From Candidatus Liberimonas magnetica (GTDB taxonomy: Bacteria > Elusimicrobiota > Endomicrobiia > Endomicrobiales > JAFGIL01): a stretch of 64,000 nt of DNA. Position 1 is the first letter of the stretch. Every line of letters starts with the position of its first letter. Both the position numbers and the translations under genes were made by a program. Below, piece after piece: positions 26,592 through 34,990 of this stretch. The notes beneath the pieces were generated by a model. That model was given only the letters and a program-made list of their open reading frames with translations, ran no database searches and was not told the DNA's origin. Location of the stretch: the NCBI GenBank assembly GCA_020523885.1, contig JAJAPY010000002.1, positions 62,001-126,000 of the forward strand. Reading direction: 5' to 3'.

Positions 26592-27857
26592 ATGGAGAAA
26601 TCTATGGACGTTACTGCTCTGGCTAACCGCACTATCCCGGAACTAAACACGCTTGCAAAGGAACTTAAGATCGAGTCAGTGGCGGGTCTTAGAAAACAGG
26701 AGTTGATAGCAAAGATCCTTGAAGCGCAGACCAAGGAGAACAACCTTGTTTATGATGAAGGTGTGCTTGAGGTTTTGCCGGACGGTTTCGGTTTTTTGCG
26801 TTCTCCTAACTATAACTATTTACCGGGCCCTGATGACATATACATTTCTCCTTCCCAGATAAAGAAATTCGCCCTTCGTAAAGGAGATACGGTCGCAGGT
26901 TATGTCCGCCCTCCGAAAGACCAGGAGCGGTTCTTTGCTCTGCTTCAGGTAAAATCCGTTAACGGGCAGGACCTGGAGAATATAAGGGAAAGGATATTGT
27001 TTGATAACCTGACTCCTTTATACCCAAACAAAAGAATAGTGCTTGAAACGGAAAGAAACGAGGTATCTACCCGGGTTTTAGACCTGGTCACGCCGTTGGG
27101 AAAAGGCCAGAGAATGCTTATAAATGCAGCGCCAAGAACAGGAAAAACAGTGTTTTTGCAGAAAATAGCCAATTCCATAACAAAAAATCACTCTGAAATA
27201 GTTTTGATGGTTCTATTGATAGATGAAAGGCCGGAAGAAGTCACGGATATGCAGCGCTCGGTAAAAGGAGAGGTTATATCTTCAACCTTTGATGAACCGG
27301 CAGACCGCCATATTCAGGTAGCTGAAATGGTGATAGAAAAAGCAAAAAGGCTTGTTGAACACGGAAAAGACGTTGTGATCCTTCTTGACTCGATCACGAG
27401 GCTTGCAAGAGCGTATAATACCGTTACTCCGTCAAGTGGAAGAGTGCTTTCCGGAGGCCTTGATTCAAATGCGCTTCAGCGGCCGAAAAGGTTTTTCGGT
27501 GCCGCAAGAAATATTGAAGAAGGCGGAAGCCTTACGATAATAGCCACGGCACTTATTGAAACAGGAAGCCGTATGGATGATGTTATATTTGAAGAATTTA
27601 AAGGAACAGGAAACTGCGAAGTTTACCTTGACAGGAAGCTTGCGGACAGGAGGATATTCCCTGCCATAGATATTGCCCGCTCAGGAACCCGAAAGGAAGA
27701 GCTTCTTTTAAATGAGGAAGAGCTTGCAAAGGTATGGATCTTAAGAAAGGTGATTACGCCGCTTAACCCCATTGAGGCGATGGAGCTTTTAATAGAAAAG
27801 ATATCCGCAACAAAATCAAATAAAGATTTCCTGAAATCAATGGAACTGTCCAGTTAA
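26592..27857 (+). CDS. rho: Transcription termination factor Rho
   Basis: Hexameric RNA helicase, 421 aa. An N-terminal Rho-N helical domain ([21 protein letters not shown]), a cold-shock RNA-binding domain ([26 protein letters not shown]) and the RecA-like motor are in order. Walker A is APRTGKT with Lys185; the Q-loop and R-loop regions and the Walker [14 protein letters not shown] are present. There is no insertion in the N-terminal part, unlike Rho of some Actinobacteria and Bacteroidetes. It has its own promoter and a long leader. Confidence 0.98.
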   Translation: MEKSMDVTALANRTIPELNTLAKELKIESVAGLRKQELIAKILEAQTKENNLVYDEGVLEVLPDGFGFLRSPNYNYLPGPDDIYISPSQIKKFALRKGDTVAGYVRPPKDQERFFALLQVKSVNGQDLENIRERILFDNLTPLYPNKRIVLETERNEVSTRVLDLVTPLGKGQRMLINAAPRTGKTVFLQKIANSITKNHSEIVLMVLLIDERPEEVTDMQRSVKGEVISSTFDEPADRHIQVAEMVIEKAKRLVEHGKDVVILLDSITRLARAYNTVTPSSGRVLSGGLDSNALQRPKRFFGAARNIEEGGSLTIIATALIETGSRMDDVIFEEFKGTGNCEVYLDRKLADRRIFPAIDIARSGTRKEELLLNEEELAKVWILRKVITPLNPIEAMELLIEKISATKSNKDFLKSMELSS

Positions 27858-27995
27858 ATACGCATCTGTAGTTTGCGAAAAACAGCTAATTTCTGGTATT
27901 CATTTATAATTAAGTCATCTTACAGATATACTTACCAATGCCTTTTCTACGAACTCATAACCCATAACTCATAATAAGCCCTATTTCTGCACACA

Positions 27996-28024
27996 TTGAC
28001 AGATCAAAGCTAAAGAGATAAAAT
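27996..28024 (+). promoter_or_regulatory. Sigma70-type promoter of the lipoprotein gene
   Basis: TTGACA at 27996-28001, 17-bp spacer, TAAAAT at 28019-28024. The leader contains a small CTGCC/GGCAG hairpin near 28067-28079. AAGGAG precedes the ATG at 28121. Confidence 0.7.
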
Positions 28025-28120
28025 CCTGTTATTATGTGCTTATATCAAGGTGTGGTTTTTTATTTCTGCCTTGGGCAGGAATAAACCGTCGAAATAAAAT
28101 AAATTAAAAAAGGAGTTTAT

Positions 28121-28714
28121 ATGAAAAAATTGCAAGTTGCGGCAGTAAGTATGATGGTTGCATTATTTTTTTTAGGGTGCGGCAATAAAGGGTTTAAACC
28201 GTTTTATGTTTACAAGGACGGCAGGTTACCTATGAATCACTATGTACCGACAGGTGTTATGGGTGATTTCGGTGATATAACTATTATCGAAGATTCTACA
28301 GAGAATCCTCAAGAAGGCCTGTCCTGTATTAAAATAACGTATACCGCCAAAGCTGCAAGCGGCCAGAGATGGGCAGGTGTTTACTGGCAGGAGCCTGCGA
28401 ACAACTGGGCGAAACTTGAAAAAGGCGGTTTTGACCTTACCGGAGCAACAAGGCTTGTTTTCTGGGTACGCGGTGAAAAAGGCGGGGAAACGATATCCGA
28501 ATTCAAAGTAGGCGGAATGCAGGGCGATTTTCCCGATACAGCACTCTACAACATAGGCCCTGTAGTGCTTACAAAAGAATGGAAAGAATATGAGATACCC
28601 TTTGACGTTAATCCAAACCTTAAGCGCTTAGCTGGCGGTTTCTGCTTCGCCGCCTCGCAAAAAGATAATCCACAGGGATTTGTAATATATTTAGATAATA
28701 TCGTTTACAGGTAG
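28121..28714 (+). CDS. Lipoprotein with carbohydrate-binding-like beta-sandwich
   Basis: 197 residues with a lipoprotein signal peptide and lipobox FLGC (lipidated Cys near residue 20). The mature part resembles galactose-binding-like sandwich modules of the CBM11/CIA30 type: GLSCIKITYTA, RWAGVYWQEP, LVFWVRGEKGG, WKEYEIPFD and the closing FVIYLDNIVY. It probably sits in the outer or inner membrane and binds a sugar or organises a complex; no catalytic motif is seen. It has its own promoter. Specific ligand unknown. Confidence 0.75.
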   Translation: MKKLQVAAVSMMVALFFLGCGNKGFKPFYVYKDGRLPMNHYVPTGVMGDFGDITIIEDSTENPQEGLSCIKITYTAKAASGQRWAGVYWQEPANNWAKLEKGGFDLTGATRLVFWVRGEKGGETISEFKVGGMQGDFPDTALYNIGPVVLTKEWKEYEIPFDVNPNLKRLAGGFCFAASQKDNPQGFVIYLDNIVYR

Positions 28715-28725
28715 GTTTCATAGAA

Positions 28726-29066
28726 TTGTATCAAAAAATCAGACATTATATTTCTAATATTCTTGAGTTTAAAAATAGGGATTTTGCTTCTATTGTTGTA
28801 AATAGCGGCATTGTAAGTTTAATCCTTTTTAATGTGATAGTTGTCGTCCTTGAAACAGAAAAAACTATAGCTGTTAGATACTCTGCTCTTTTTCAGTTTG
28901 TAGAGTTGTTTTCTGTCGTTTTATTCTCGATAGAGTACTTATCGGTATTGCCATGTTCGGATTGCCAGCCGGTATTCTTGCTGCCGGCTTTATAGAAGAG
29001 ATGCATAAAACAGGAACAAGTGATACTGTGTGCCCTCATTGCGGGAAGAAAATAGATATAGTCTAA
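28726..29066 (+). pseudogene. Decayed voltage-gated-type potassium channel with internal deletion
   Basis: The first part reads YQKIRHYISNILEF then two hydrophobic helices ending VVLFSIEYL, matching the N-terminus and S1-S2 of bacterial Kv-type channels. In a different frame, directly after, the DNA encodes LIGIAMFGLPAGILAAGF and IEEMHKTG ending in CPHCGKKIDIV, which is the inner pore helix and tail of such channels. The region between (S3 to selectivity filter) is missing and the frames differ, so a deletion has joined the two ends. Total is 341 bp, well under half a normal channel gene. The first frame alone gives an 89-residue product (TTG start at 28726, stop at 28995). Confidence 0.7.
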
Positions 29067-29118
29067 AATAGTTTTAGAAATAGTACTTAAGGTTCTAACT
29101 CGCTTTGAACAGGTAAAA

Positions 29119-29412
29119 ATGATAAAAAAACTAAAAACTATATGTAATGATTTCAAGCGTGAAATAAAGGTATATCAACTGATTTTAAAAGACAGCCGCA
29201 CACCCTTATTATCTAAAATCTTGCTTGGCACAGCGGTTACATATGCGCTTTCTCCGATAGATATCATACCTGATTTTATCCCGGTCATAGGCCACTTGGA
29301 TGACCTAGTTATTGTGCCTCTTCTGATATATATCGCACTTTATCTAATACCTGATGAAGTAATAGAAGACTGCCGCCGTAAAGCGGAAAATCTCGATGTT
29401 GGAGCTAAGTAG
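29119..29412 (+). CDS. DUF1232 (YkvA-like) small membrane protein
   Basis: 97 residues. The core LLSKILLGTAVTYALSPIDIIPDFIPVIGHLDDLVI is diagnostic of the DUF1232 family; the segment forms one or two membrane helices. Function is not established in the family. Start ATG at 29119 is preceded by AGG in AACAGGTAAAA. It lies between a broken channel gene and a possible small RNA. Confidence 0.85.
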   Translation: MIKKLKTICNDFKREIKVYQLILKDSRTPLLSKILLGTAVTYALSPIDIIPDFIPVIGHLDDLVIVPLLIYIALYLIPDEVIEDCRRKAENLDVGAK

Positions 29413-29448
29413 ATTGACTAACGTCTTTAGGTTTTCCCGCAAACTTGC

Positions 29449-29557
29449 TATAATACATTCCTTCCTCTTAATTCCGCAATAGGACATAATCTAAATGCCT
29501 TTTAACATGGACATATGGTATATTGTTATTACGATATGTTTATGAAATATGTCCTAT
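29449..29557 (+). ncRNA. Possible small RNA or MITE-like hairpin
   Basis: An extended -10 (TGCTATAAT, TATAAT at 29449-29454) precedes a perfect 10-bp inverted repeat ATAGGACATA (29479-29488) / TATGTCCTAT (29548-29557) with partly complementary interior (GGACATATGG, GATATGTT). It lies in the 276-bp gap before rpmE. Could be a transcribed small RNA or a miniature element; no family recognised. Confidence 0.3.
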
Positions 29558-29609
29558 CAGGTCTATTTTAAAATAAATGGAAACATTCTCGCATTAATGC
29601 AGAAATAAT

Positions 29610-29638
29610 TTGACTTTTTAGTTAATTTTCTCTATAAT
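29610..29638 (+). promoter_or_regulatory. Sigma70-type promoter for rpmE
   Basis: TTGACT at 29610-29615, 17-bp spacer, perfect TATAAT at 29633-29638, 50 bp before the start codon. Confidence 0.78.
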
Positions 29639-29688
29639 TAGGCTTCAACTTTTTAAAATAAACTGAGACATAGAAAGGAGCATTTGAT

Positions 29689-30042
29689 ATGAAAGAAGGA
29701 ATTCATCCGAAATATGTAGAAGCGACTGTAACCTGCGCGTGCGGCAACACTTTTATTACGAGGTCAACAAAACCAGTGATAAAATTAGAAATATGTTCAG
29801 CCTGTCATCCGTTCTTTACAGGAAAACAGAAGCTTATTGACACTGCGGGAAGAGTAGAAAAATTTAAACAGAGATTTAAAAAAACTGAAGGAAAAACCCT
29901 TGCCAAGGAACCTAAAAAGAGAAGGGTGGAAACAAAGCCAAAGCGAAAGATACTTTCAACGTCTCCCAAAAGAAGAAGCGCAGCAGCCGCACCCAAGAAG
30001 AAAGAAGAAAAGAAAAAGGAAGAAAAAAAAGAAAGTAAGTAG
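29689..30042 (+). CDS. rpmE: Ribosomal protein bL31 with long basic tail
   Basis: Residues 1-70 are bL31: [16 protein letters not shown], four zinc-binding cysteines (Cys16, Cys18, Cys36, Cys39) making it the C+ zinc form, and [20 protein letters not shown]. Beyond residue 70 there is an unusual Lys/Arg/Ala/Glu-rich tail of about 45 residues (KKRR, KPKRK, then [11 protein letters not shown]). Normal bL31 ends near residue 70. The tail is likely disordered and RNA-binding. AAAGGAG precedes the ATG, and a strong terminator follows the gene. Confidence 0.93.
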   Translation: MKEGIHPKYVEATVTCACGNTFITRSTKPVIKLEICSACHPFFTGKQKLIDTAGRVEKFKQRFKKTEGKTLAKEPKKRRVETKPKRKILSTSPKRRSAAAAPKKKEEKKKEEKKESK

Positions 30043-30057
30043 CATAGATAATATTGG

Positions 30058-30099
30058 AAATGACAGAGTTAATAATTTTAGATGACTCTGTCATTTTTA
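30058..30099 (+). terminator. Strong intrinsic terminator after rpmE
   Basis: AAATGACAGAGT and ACTCTGTCATTT form twelve perfect pairs around a 15-base loop and run into TTTTTA. One of the clearest terminators in the window. Confidence 0.85.
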
Positions 30100-30126
30100 T
30101 TTAGGTGGAACCTATCTGGCAGGAGC

Positions 30127-30147
30127 TGTCCCGCCATGGCGGGATGG
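30127..30147. repeat. GC-rich palindrome upstream of prfA
   Basis: TCCCGCCATGGCGGGA is a perfect palindrome, identical to the core of the one at 15203-15220. It lies within the leader of prfA, just after the rpmE terminator. Confidence 0.65.
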
Positions 30148-30167
30148 GACTTAAACGGGCAAAAACT

Positions 30168-31238
30168 ATGATAGAACAAAAACTCGAACTTGTAAATAAA
30201 CGGTTTTTAGAGCTTGAAACACTCTTGAGCGACCCTGCTGTCATGGCTCAGGGAGATAATTACAGGAATTACCTTAAGGAACATTCAAGGCTTTCGCTTG
30301 TCGTAGCTAAGTATGCCCAATATAAGCAGTTAAAAAAGGATATTGAAAACCTCAGCGAGTTAAAGGAATCAAACGATCCAGAAATGAAAGCTATGGCCAT
30401 AACTGAAGGCGAGGAGCTTTTAAAAAAGAAGGAAAGCCTGGAGCAGGAAATTAAGCTGTTTTTAGTTCCTCCTGACCCTAACGATGACAAGAACATCATC
30501 GTGGAAATCCGTGCAGGTACGGGAGGGGAAGAAGCTGCGCTTTTCTGCGGAGATATGTTCAGGATGTATACGCGTTATGCCGAAATAAAAGGCTGGAAAG
30601 TGGAGCTTATGGACAGCCACCCGACAGGGCTTGGCGGGTATAAAGAAGTAATATTCTCTATAAACGGGAAAAATGTATGGAAATATTTCAAATATGAAAG
30701 AGGCATACACAGGGTCCAAAGGGTACCTGAAACCGAGGCGTCCGGAAGGATACACACCTCTGCTATAAGCGTTGCCGTTCTTCCTGAAGCAGAAGAAGTT
30801 GATATAGAAGTAAAGCCGGAAGACTTGAGGATAGATACTTACAGGGCATCTGGAGCTGGCGGCCAGCATGTAAACAAGACCGAATCCGCAATACGGATAA
30901 CCCATATTCCGACAAACTTGGTCATAACATGCCAGGATGAAAGGTCCCAGATGAAAAACCGCGCAAAAGCAATGAAAATATTGCGGTCAAAACTGCTTGA
31001 ACAAAAGCAGATAGCACATGAAAAAGAGATAAAGAGCGACAGGAAAAAACAGGTAGGGTCAGGCGACCGCTCGGAAAAGATAAGGACATATAATTTCCCG
31101 CAGAACAGGATCACGGACCACAGGATAAATTTCAGCCTATACAGGCTGGAGAAGGTATTGGAAGGCGACCTGGACGAGTTGATAGAACAGCTCATGAAAG
31201 CTGATAACGAAGAAAAGCTTAATTCTTTTGAGGCATAA
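30168..31238 (+). CDS. prfA: Peptide chain release factor 1
   Basis: Reads UAA and UAG stop codons and triggers peptidyl-tRNA hydrolysis. ATG at 30168 (MIEQKLELVNKRFLELETLL) matches the family start; the longer frame from 30105 crosses a GC-rich palindrome. The GGQ motif is at residues 231-233, and the codon-recognition loop shows VPETEASGRIHTSA, PxT as in RF1, not the SPF of RF2. It is 356 aa with complete N-terminal domain. prmC, which methylates the GGQ glutamine, starts on the last base of its stop codon. Confidence 0.97.
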   Translation: MIEQKLELVNKRFLELETLLSDPAVMAQGDNYRNYLKEHSRLSLVVAKYAQYKQLKKDIENLSELKESNDPEMKAMAITEGEELLKKKESLEQEIKLFLVPPDPNDDKNIIVEIRAGTGGEEAALFCGDMFRMYTRYAEIKGWKVELMDSHPTGLGGYKEVIFSINGKNVWKYFKYERGIHRVQRVPETEASGRIHTSAISVAVLPEAEEVDIEVKPEDLRIDTYRASGAGGQHVNKTESAIRITHIPTNLVITCQDERSQMKNRAKAMKILRSKLLEQKQIAHEKEIKSDRKKQVGSGDRSEKIRTYNFPQNRITDHRINFSLYRLEKVLEGDLDELIEQLMKADNEEKLNSFEA

Positions 31239-32104
31239 TGAACCCCTGGACGGTACAAACAGTCCTTGACTGGACTACGGATTATTTTAATAAGAGCGAT
31301 ATTTCAAGCGCTAGGCTTGAGGCAGAACTACTTTTAGCACATGTCCTGCAATGCAAACGTTTGGATCTGAATATTCAGAAGGACGATGTTATCCCTGAAA
31401 AAAAACTGGGGGTTTACAGAAATTATATAAAGACAAGAAAGACAAGGAAACCTCTGTCTTACATACTCGGCAGACATGAGTTCATGGGTTTGGAATTTAC
31501 AGTAAATGAAAAAGCGCTTATACCGAGGCCCGAGACCGAGATATTGGTTGAAGAAACCGTAGCTTTGATGAAGCCTCTCAAGAATGCAATTATTTTGGAT
31601 GTTTGTACCGGTTCCGGATGTATCGCAGTAAGTATAGCCAAAATGGCGGATGTTAAAACGGCCTATGCAACGGATATCAGCCTTGAAGCACTTTCTGTCT
31701 GCTGGCAGAACGTTACGGCCCATTGCCTCGCAGGCAAGATATTGATAAAACAGGGAGATCTCTTTGAGGCTGTAAAAAACGAAGGGATCACTAATAGAAT
31801 TGATATAATCGTTTCAAATCCTCCGTATGTAGCTCATGATGAATTTGGCAGCCTTTTACCTGAACTAAGCTATGAGCCGCGGATAGCTCTTGACGGCGGA
31901 AAAGAGGGGCTTGATTTTTATAGGCGCCTTGCTAAAGAGGCAAGGCCGTACCTTAAACCCGGTGGGTATATGGCTGTTGAATTGAACGCGAATAAGAGCT
32001 TAAAAATAGCAGAGATATTTAAAGATGAGGGATTTAAGATAAAAAAAATAAGAAAAGACTACGCAGGGCTGGATAGAGTGCTGATAGTTCAATCGAGCGT
32101 ATAG
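31238..32104 (+). CDS. prmC: Release factor glutamine methyltransferase
   Basis: SAM-dependent methyltransferase that N5-methylates the Gln of the GGQ motif in RF1/RF2. N-terminal helical domain, then the Rossmann fold with LDVCTGSGCIAVSIA, and the NPPY active-site motif at residues 194-197. The gene overlaps the prfA stop by one base, the classic prfA-prmC pairing. Its last codons and stop (Gly-free SSV then TAG) lie in a heptad-word element at 32097, so the C-terminus may have been altered by that insertion. Confidence 0.96.
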   Translation: MNPWTVQTVLDWTTDYFNKSDISSARLEAELLLAHVLQCKRLDLNIQKDDVIPEKKLGVYRNYIKTRKTRKPLSYILGRHEFMGLEFTVNEKALIPRPETEILVEETVALMKPLKNAIILDVCTGSGCIAVSIAKMADVKTAYATDISLEALSVCWQNVTAHCLAGKILIKQGDLFEAVKNEGITNRIDIIVSNPPYVAHDEFGSLLPELSYEPRIALDGGKEGLDFYRRLAKEARPYLKPGGYMAVELNANKSLKIAEIFKDEGFKIKKIRKDYAGLDRVLIVQSSV

Positions 32105-32175
32105 CGGATAGCGTAGAGCGTATAGAAAATCAAAGACTTTAAAGTTCCTATCCGCTAAACGCTGAACGCTCTACG
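32097..32175. repeat. Heptad-word hairpin (GCGTATA words) supplying the prmC stop
   Basis: Left arm words GCGTATA, GCGGATA, GCGTAGA, GCGTATA, then a short spacer and right arm CTATCCG, CTAAACG, CTGAACG, CTCTACG, the reverse complement with mismatches. The prmC stop TAG is inside the left arm. The left arm is repeated without change at 57419. Confidence 0.85.
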
Positions 32176-32190
32176 TTTTAAGTTAACAAC

Positions 32191-33447
32191 ATGGATAAAA
32201 TAATAATTAACGGCGGTAAAAGGTTAAAAGGGAAAATAAGGATTTCAGGGTCAAAGAACGCTGCATTGCCCGTTCTTATTGCCACGCTTTTAACTAACGA
32301 AAAATGTGTCATTTACAATGTCCCTTCTCTGGCAGATATTGATACCACGATAAAACTATTGGAACATATAAACAAAAAAGTAATAAAAAAGGGCAGTACA
32401 GTAACGGTTTATTCAAGCAAACGGTGCATAGTGCCAACGGTCCCGTATGACCTGGTAAGGAAAATGCGCGCAAGCATCCTTGTATCCGGCCCGTTGATAG
32501 CAAGAGTCGGCAAAGTCACTGTTTCTCTTCCGGGCGGATGTGCCATAGGAGCACGGCCCATAGATATCCATCTTGACGGTTTTGCAAAACTCGGAGCCGA
32601 TATTAAACTGGACGGGGGATATATAACTATGACGGCGGACTGCCTAAAGGGAAACCGCATATCGTTCAGGTTTCCGAGCGTCGGTGCCACGGAGAACCTT
32701 CTTCTTGCCAGCGTGCTTGCCCAGGGAAAAACAGTAATAGAGAATGCCGCTAAAGAACCCGAGATAGTTGACCTTGCGGCTATGTTAACAAAGATGGGGG
32801 CTAAAATAACGGGTGCAGGAACAAGTTCTATAGTAGTTGAGGGCGTCAAGGGTCTAAAAGGGTGTAAGCATAAGGTTATTCCCGACCGCATAGAAACCGC
32901 AACATATTTGATAGCCGCAGCGATCACTAAAAGCGATATTACACTGATAAATGCTGATGCGTCTATTTTGGGAATTATTATTGATAAATTAAGAAAAATA
33001 GGATTAAAAATTACTACAAATAAAGACAGGATAAACGCTAAATGGGCAAAGCCTCTAAAGCCCATAAATATTAAAACGGGCGTTTATCCCGGCTTTCCTA
33101 CTGATGTCCAGGCCCAGTGGATGGCTCTTATGTCAATTACAAAAGGCAGTTCATTCATTTTTGAGACTGTTTTTGAAAGCAGGATGTCGCATGTCGGTGA
33201 GCTGCAGAGGCTTGGTGCGGATATAAAGGTCAAAGGCAACAAGGTAATGATCAAAGGAGTTAAAGAACTGTCCGGCGCTCCTGTCATGGTTTCTGACCTT
33301 AGGGCCGGGGCTGCATTGGTTCTTGCCGGGCTTGTGGCAAAAGGAAGGACCGAGATATTGAGGATATACCATCTTGACCGCGGCTATGAAAATCTTGAAA
33401 AAAAACTGAGTAAAATCGGGGCAAAAATTAGACGAATTTCTGATTGA
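32191..33447 (+). CDS. murA: UDP-N-acetylglucosamine 1-carboxyvinyltransferase
   Basis: First committed step of peptidoglycan synthesis: transfers enolpyruvate from PEP to UDP-GlcNAc. The N-terminus IIINGGKRLKGKIRISGSKNAALP, the loop GGCAIGARPIDIHL with catalytic Cys117 (so the fosfomycin-sensitive Cys form), and the C-terminal DLRAGAALVLAGL are all present. At 418 aa the length is normal. It follows the prfA-prmC pair through the heptad hairpin; no distinct promoter is seen. Confidence 0.97.
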   Translation: MDKIIINGGKRLKGKIRISGSKNAALPVLIATLLTNEKCVIYNVPSLADIDTTIKLLEHINKKVIKKGSTVTVYSSKRCIVPTVPYDLVRKMRASILVSGPLIARVGKVTVSLPGGCAIGARPIDIHLDGFAKLGADIKLDGGYITMTADCLKGNRISFRFPSVGATENLLLASVLAQGKTVIENAAKEPEIVDLAAMLTKMGAKITGAGTSSIVVEGVKGLKGCKHKVIPDRIETATYLIAAAITKSDITLINADASILGIIIDKLRKIGLKITTNKDRINAKWAKPLKPINIKTGVYPGFPTDVQAQWMALMSITKGSSFIFETVFESRMSHVGELQRLGADIKVKGNKVMIKGVKELSGAPVMVSDLRAGAALVLAGLVAKGRTEILRIYHLDRGYENLEKKLSKIGAKIRRISD

Positions 33448-33472
33448 TAAATGTATTATATTTTAGTATAAT
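33444..33472 (+). promoter_or_regulatory. Promoter for a probably leaderless hisD transcript
   Basis: TTGATA at 33444-33449, 17-bp spacer, TATAAT at 33467-33472. Only 8 bp separate the -10 box from the hisD ATG at 33481, so transcription would start at or within two bases of it. No Shine-Dalgarno is present. Confidence 0.7.
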
Positions 33473-33480
33473 TTTCATCT

Positions 33481-34653
33481 ATGACAAATACCAAAATAAC
33501 AGATCAAGTAGTTTCAATAATATCCGCTGTTTCTAGGGACGGTGACAAGGCTCTTGAAATGTATTCCTTTAAGTTTGATGGCCTGAAAATAAAGGCAAAT
33601 GAATTTAAAATAAAAAGATCAAGGGTAGAGAGCCCGTTTAAAAACCTTAATCCGTTGCTTAAAGAAACCATAAAAAAAGCAGCTAAAAATGTAAAAGTTT
33701 TTCATTTGAAAGAACTTCAAAAACTTCCCAGGTCTTGGTCAATAAAACAAAAAGGAAGCCGGGTAGGCCAGAACTACAAACCTCTGGAAACTGTGGGGCT
33801 TTATATCCCCGGGGGGAGGTATCCGTATTTGTCCACGATCCTTATGACCGCTATACCGGCAAAAATCGCAGGCGTTAAGAATATAATCCTGGCAACACCC
33901 CCTAAAAACATAACAGATGAATTTCTATTTACGGCAAACTTATGCGGTGCCAAAGATATATACCAGCTCGGCGGAGCTCAGGCAATAGCTGCAATGGCTT
34001 TAGGTACAAAAACCGTGCCAAAGGTTGATTTTATATGCGGCCCGGGGAACGCCTATGTCAATGAAGCGAAAAGGCAGTTATTCGGGAAAGTAGGGATAGA
34101 CTCCCTGGCAGGGCCCAGCGAAGTTGTTATATTGGCAGACCGGAGCGCAAATTTTGAGTTTATGGCAAATGACCTCCTTGCTCAAGCCGAGCATGATACA
34201 AAAGCAAAAGCATATTTATTTACGGATTCTGATCTATTGCTCAAGCATGTCAGGGGATATATACAAAAAAAATATACAGGGCAGATACAACTCATAAAAT
34301 GCTCTTTAGATAAGGCGATTGAGAAAATTAATGAAATAGCGCCGGAACACCTGGAAATAGCCGTTAAAAACCCTAAGAATGTAATTTCAAGGATAAACAA
34401 CGCTGGCGCAGTTTTTGAAGGCAGTTATACCCCGACAGCTGTCGGCGATTATTGGGCAGGCCCGTCTCATGTGCTTCCTACGGGAGGCACGGCGCGTTTT
34501 TCAAGCGGGTTGTCTGTTTTAACTTTCTTAAAAAGAACAAGTTTTATCAGTTATTCGAAAAACAAAATAAAAAGTGATTCAAAGTATATAGCCAGGTTGG
34601 CCCAGGCAGAAGGGTTTTTAAATCACAAGAATTCTATAATGGTAAGGAGCTAA
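33481..34653 (+). CDS. hisD: Histidinol dehydrogenase
   Basis: Final two oxidations of histidine synthesis (histidinol to histidine). Visible active-site elements are the zinc ligands Gln and His in LLAQAEHD, the catalytic pair in IAPEHLEI, Asp in VGDYWAGPSHVLPT and His in GFLNHKN. At 390 aa it is shorter than the E. coli enzyme because about 30-40 N-terminal residues are missing; no upstream in-frame start fits, and the promoter places the mRNA start at this ATG. It begins the his-trp run. Confidence 0.95.
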   Translation: MTNTKITDQVVSIISAVSRDGDKALEMYSFKFDGLKIKANEFKIKRSRVESPFKNLNPLLKETIKKAAKNVKVFHLKELQKLPRSWSIKQKGSRVGQNYKPLETVGLYIPGGRYPYLSTILMTAIPAKIAGVKNIILATPPKNITDEFLFTANLCGAKDIYQLGGAQAIAAMALGTKTVPKVDFICGPGNAYVNEAKRQLFGKVGIDSLAGPSEVVILADRSANFEFMANDLLAQAEHDTKAKAYLFTDSDLLLKHVRGYIQKKYTGQIQLIKCSLDKAIEKINEIAPEHLEIAVKNPKNVISRINNAGAVFEGSYTPTAVGDYWAGPSHVLPTGGTARFSSGLSVLTFLKRTSFISYSKNKIKSDSKYIARLAQAEGFLNHKNSIMVRS

Positions 34654-34704
34654 GAAATGGCAAGAGGTTTAAGCGCAAGAGAATACTGGTTTAAGGAGGC
34701 GCGA

Positions 34705-34908
34705 ATGAATATAGATCTGACTCCACGCGAGATAGAGTTATTGCTGATACTTATAAATGAAGCCGCCCAGGGAGATTTTTCTTTGGACGGTCCTCCTATA
34801 TATTCTATTGAAGAGCTGGCTTTAATAAAAAAGCTGGAGAAGGCGCTTGAAACCATGGATAAACTCGACAAAAAATTTCCGGACCAGATATCAGAGAGCA
34901 AACACTAA
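34705..34908 (+). CDS. Small conserved-looking protein between hisD and hisB
   Basis: 67 residues from an ATG with a strong AAGGAGG site 6 bp upstream; an earlier ATG at 34657 lacks one. The sequence is helical and acidic (LTPREIELLLILINEAAQGD, then ELALIKKLEKALETMDKL) without cysteines or membrane segments. I do not recognise a family. Its position in the his operon and the good ribosome site suggest it is expressed. Confidence 0.55.
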   Translation: MNIDLTPREIELLLILINEAAQGDFSLDGPPIYSIEELALIKKLEKALETMDKLDKKFPDQISESKH

Positions 34909-34914
34909 CGGCAC

Positions 34915-34975
34915 AAGTTCAGAGTTATTAGTCCGGAGTTTTTTAGTTACTACGAACTCCTGACTCCGAACTGTT
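34915..34975. repeat. Heptad-word hairpin (AGTTCAG / CGAACTC words)
   Basis: Left arm AGTTCAG, AGTTATT, AGTCCGG, AGTTTTT; right arm CGAACTC, CTGACTC, CGAACTG. Period seven in both arms, arms inverted. The same word class forms the single arm at 47724 in folC. It ends just before the hisB Shine-Dalgarno. Confidence 0.8.
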
Positions 34976-34990
34976 AAAGAGGAGCATAAT

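Noticed and set aside
29900-30085. Basic open frame overlapping the rpmE tail
   Set aside because: Shadow of the Lys-rich tail in another frame; no ribosome site.
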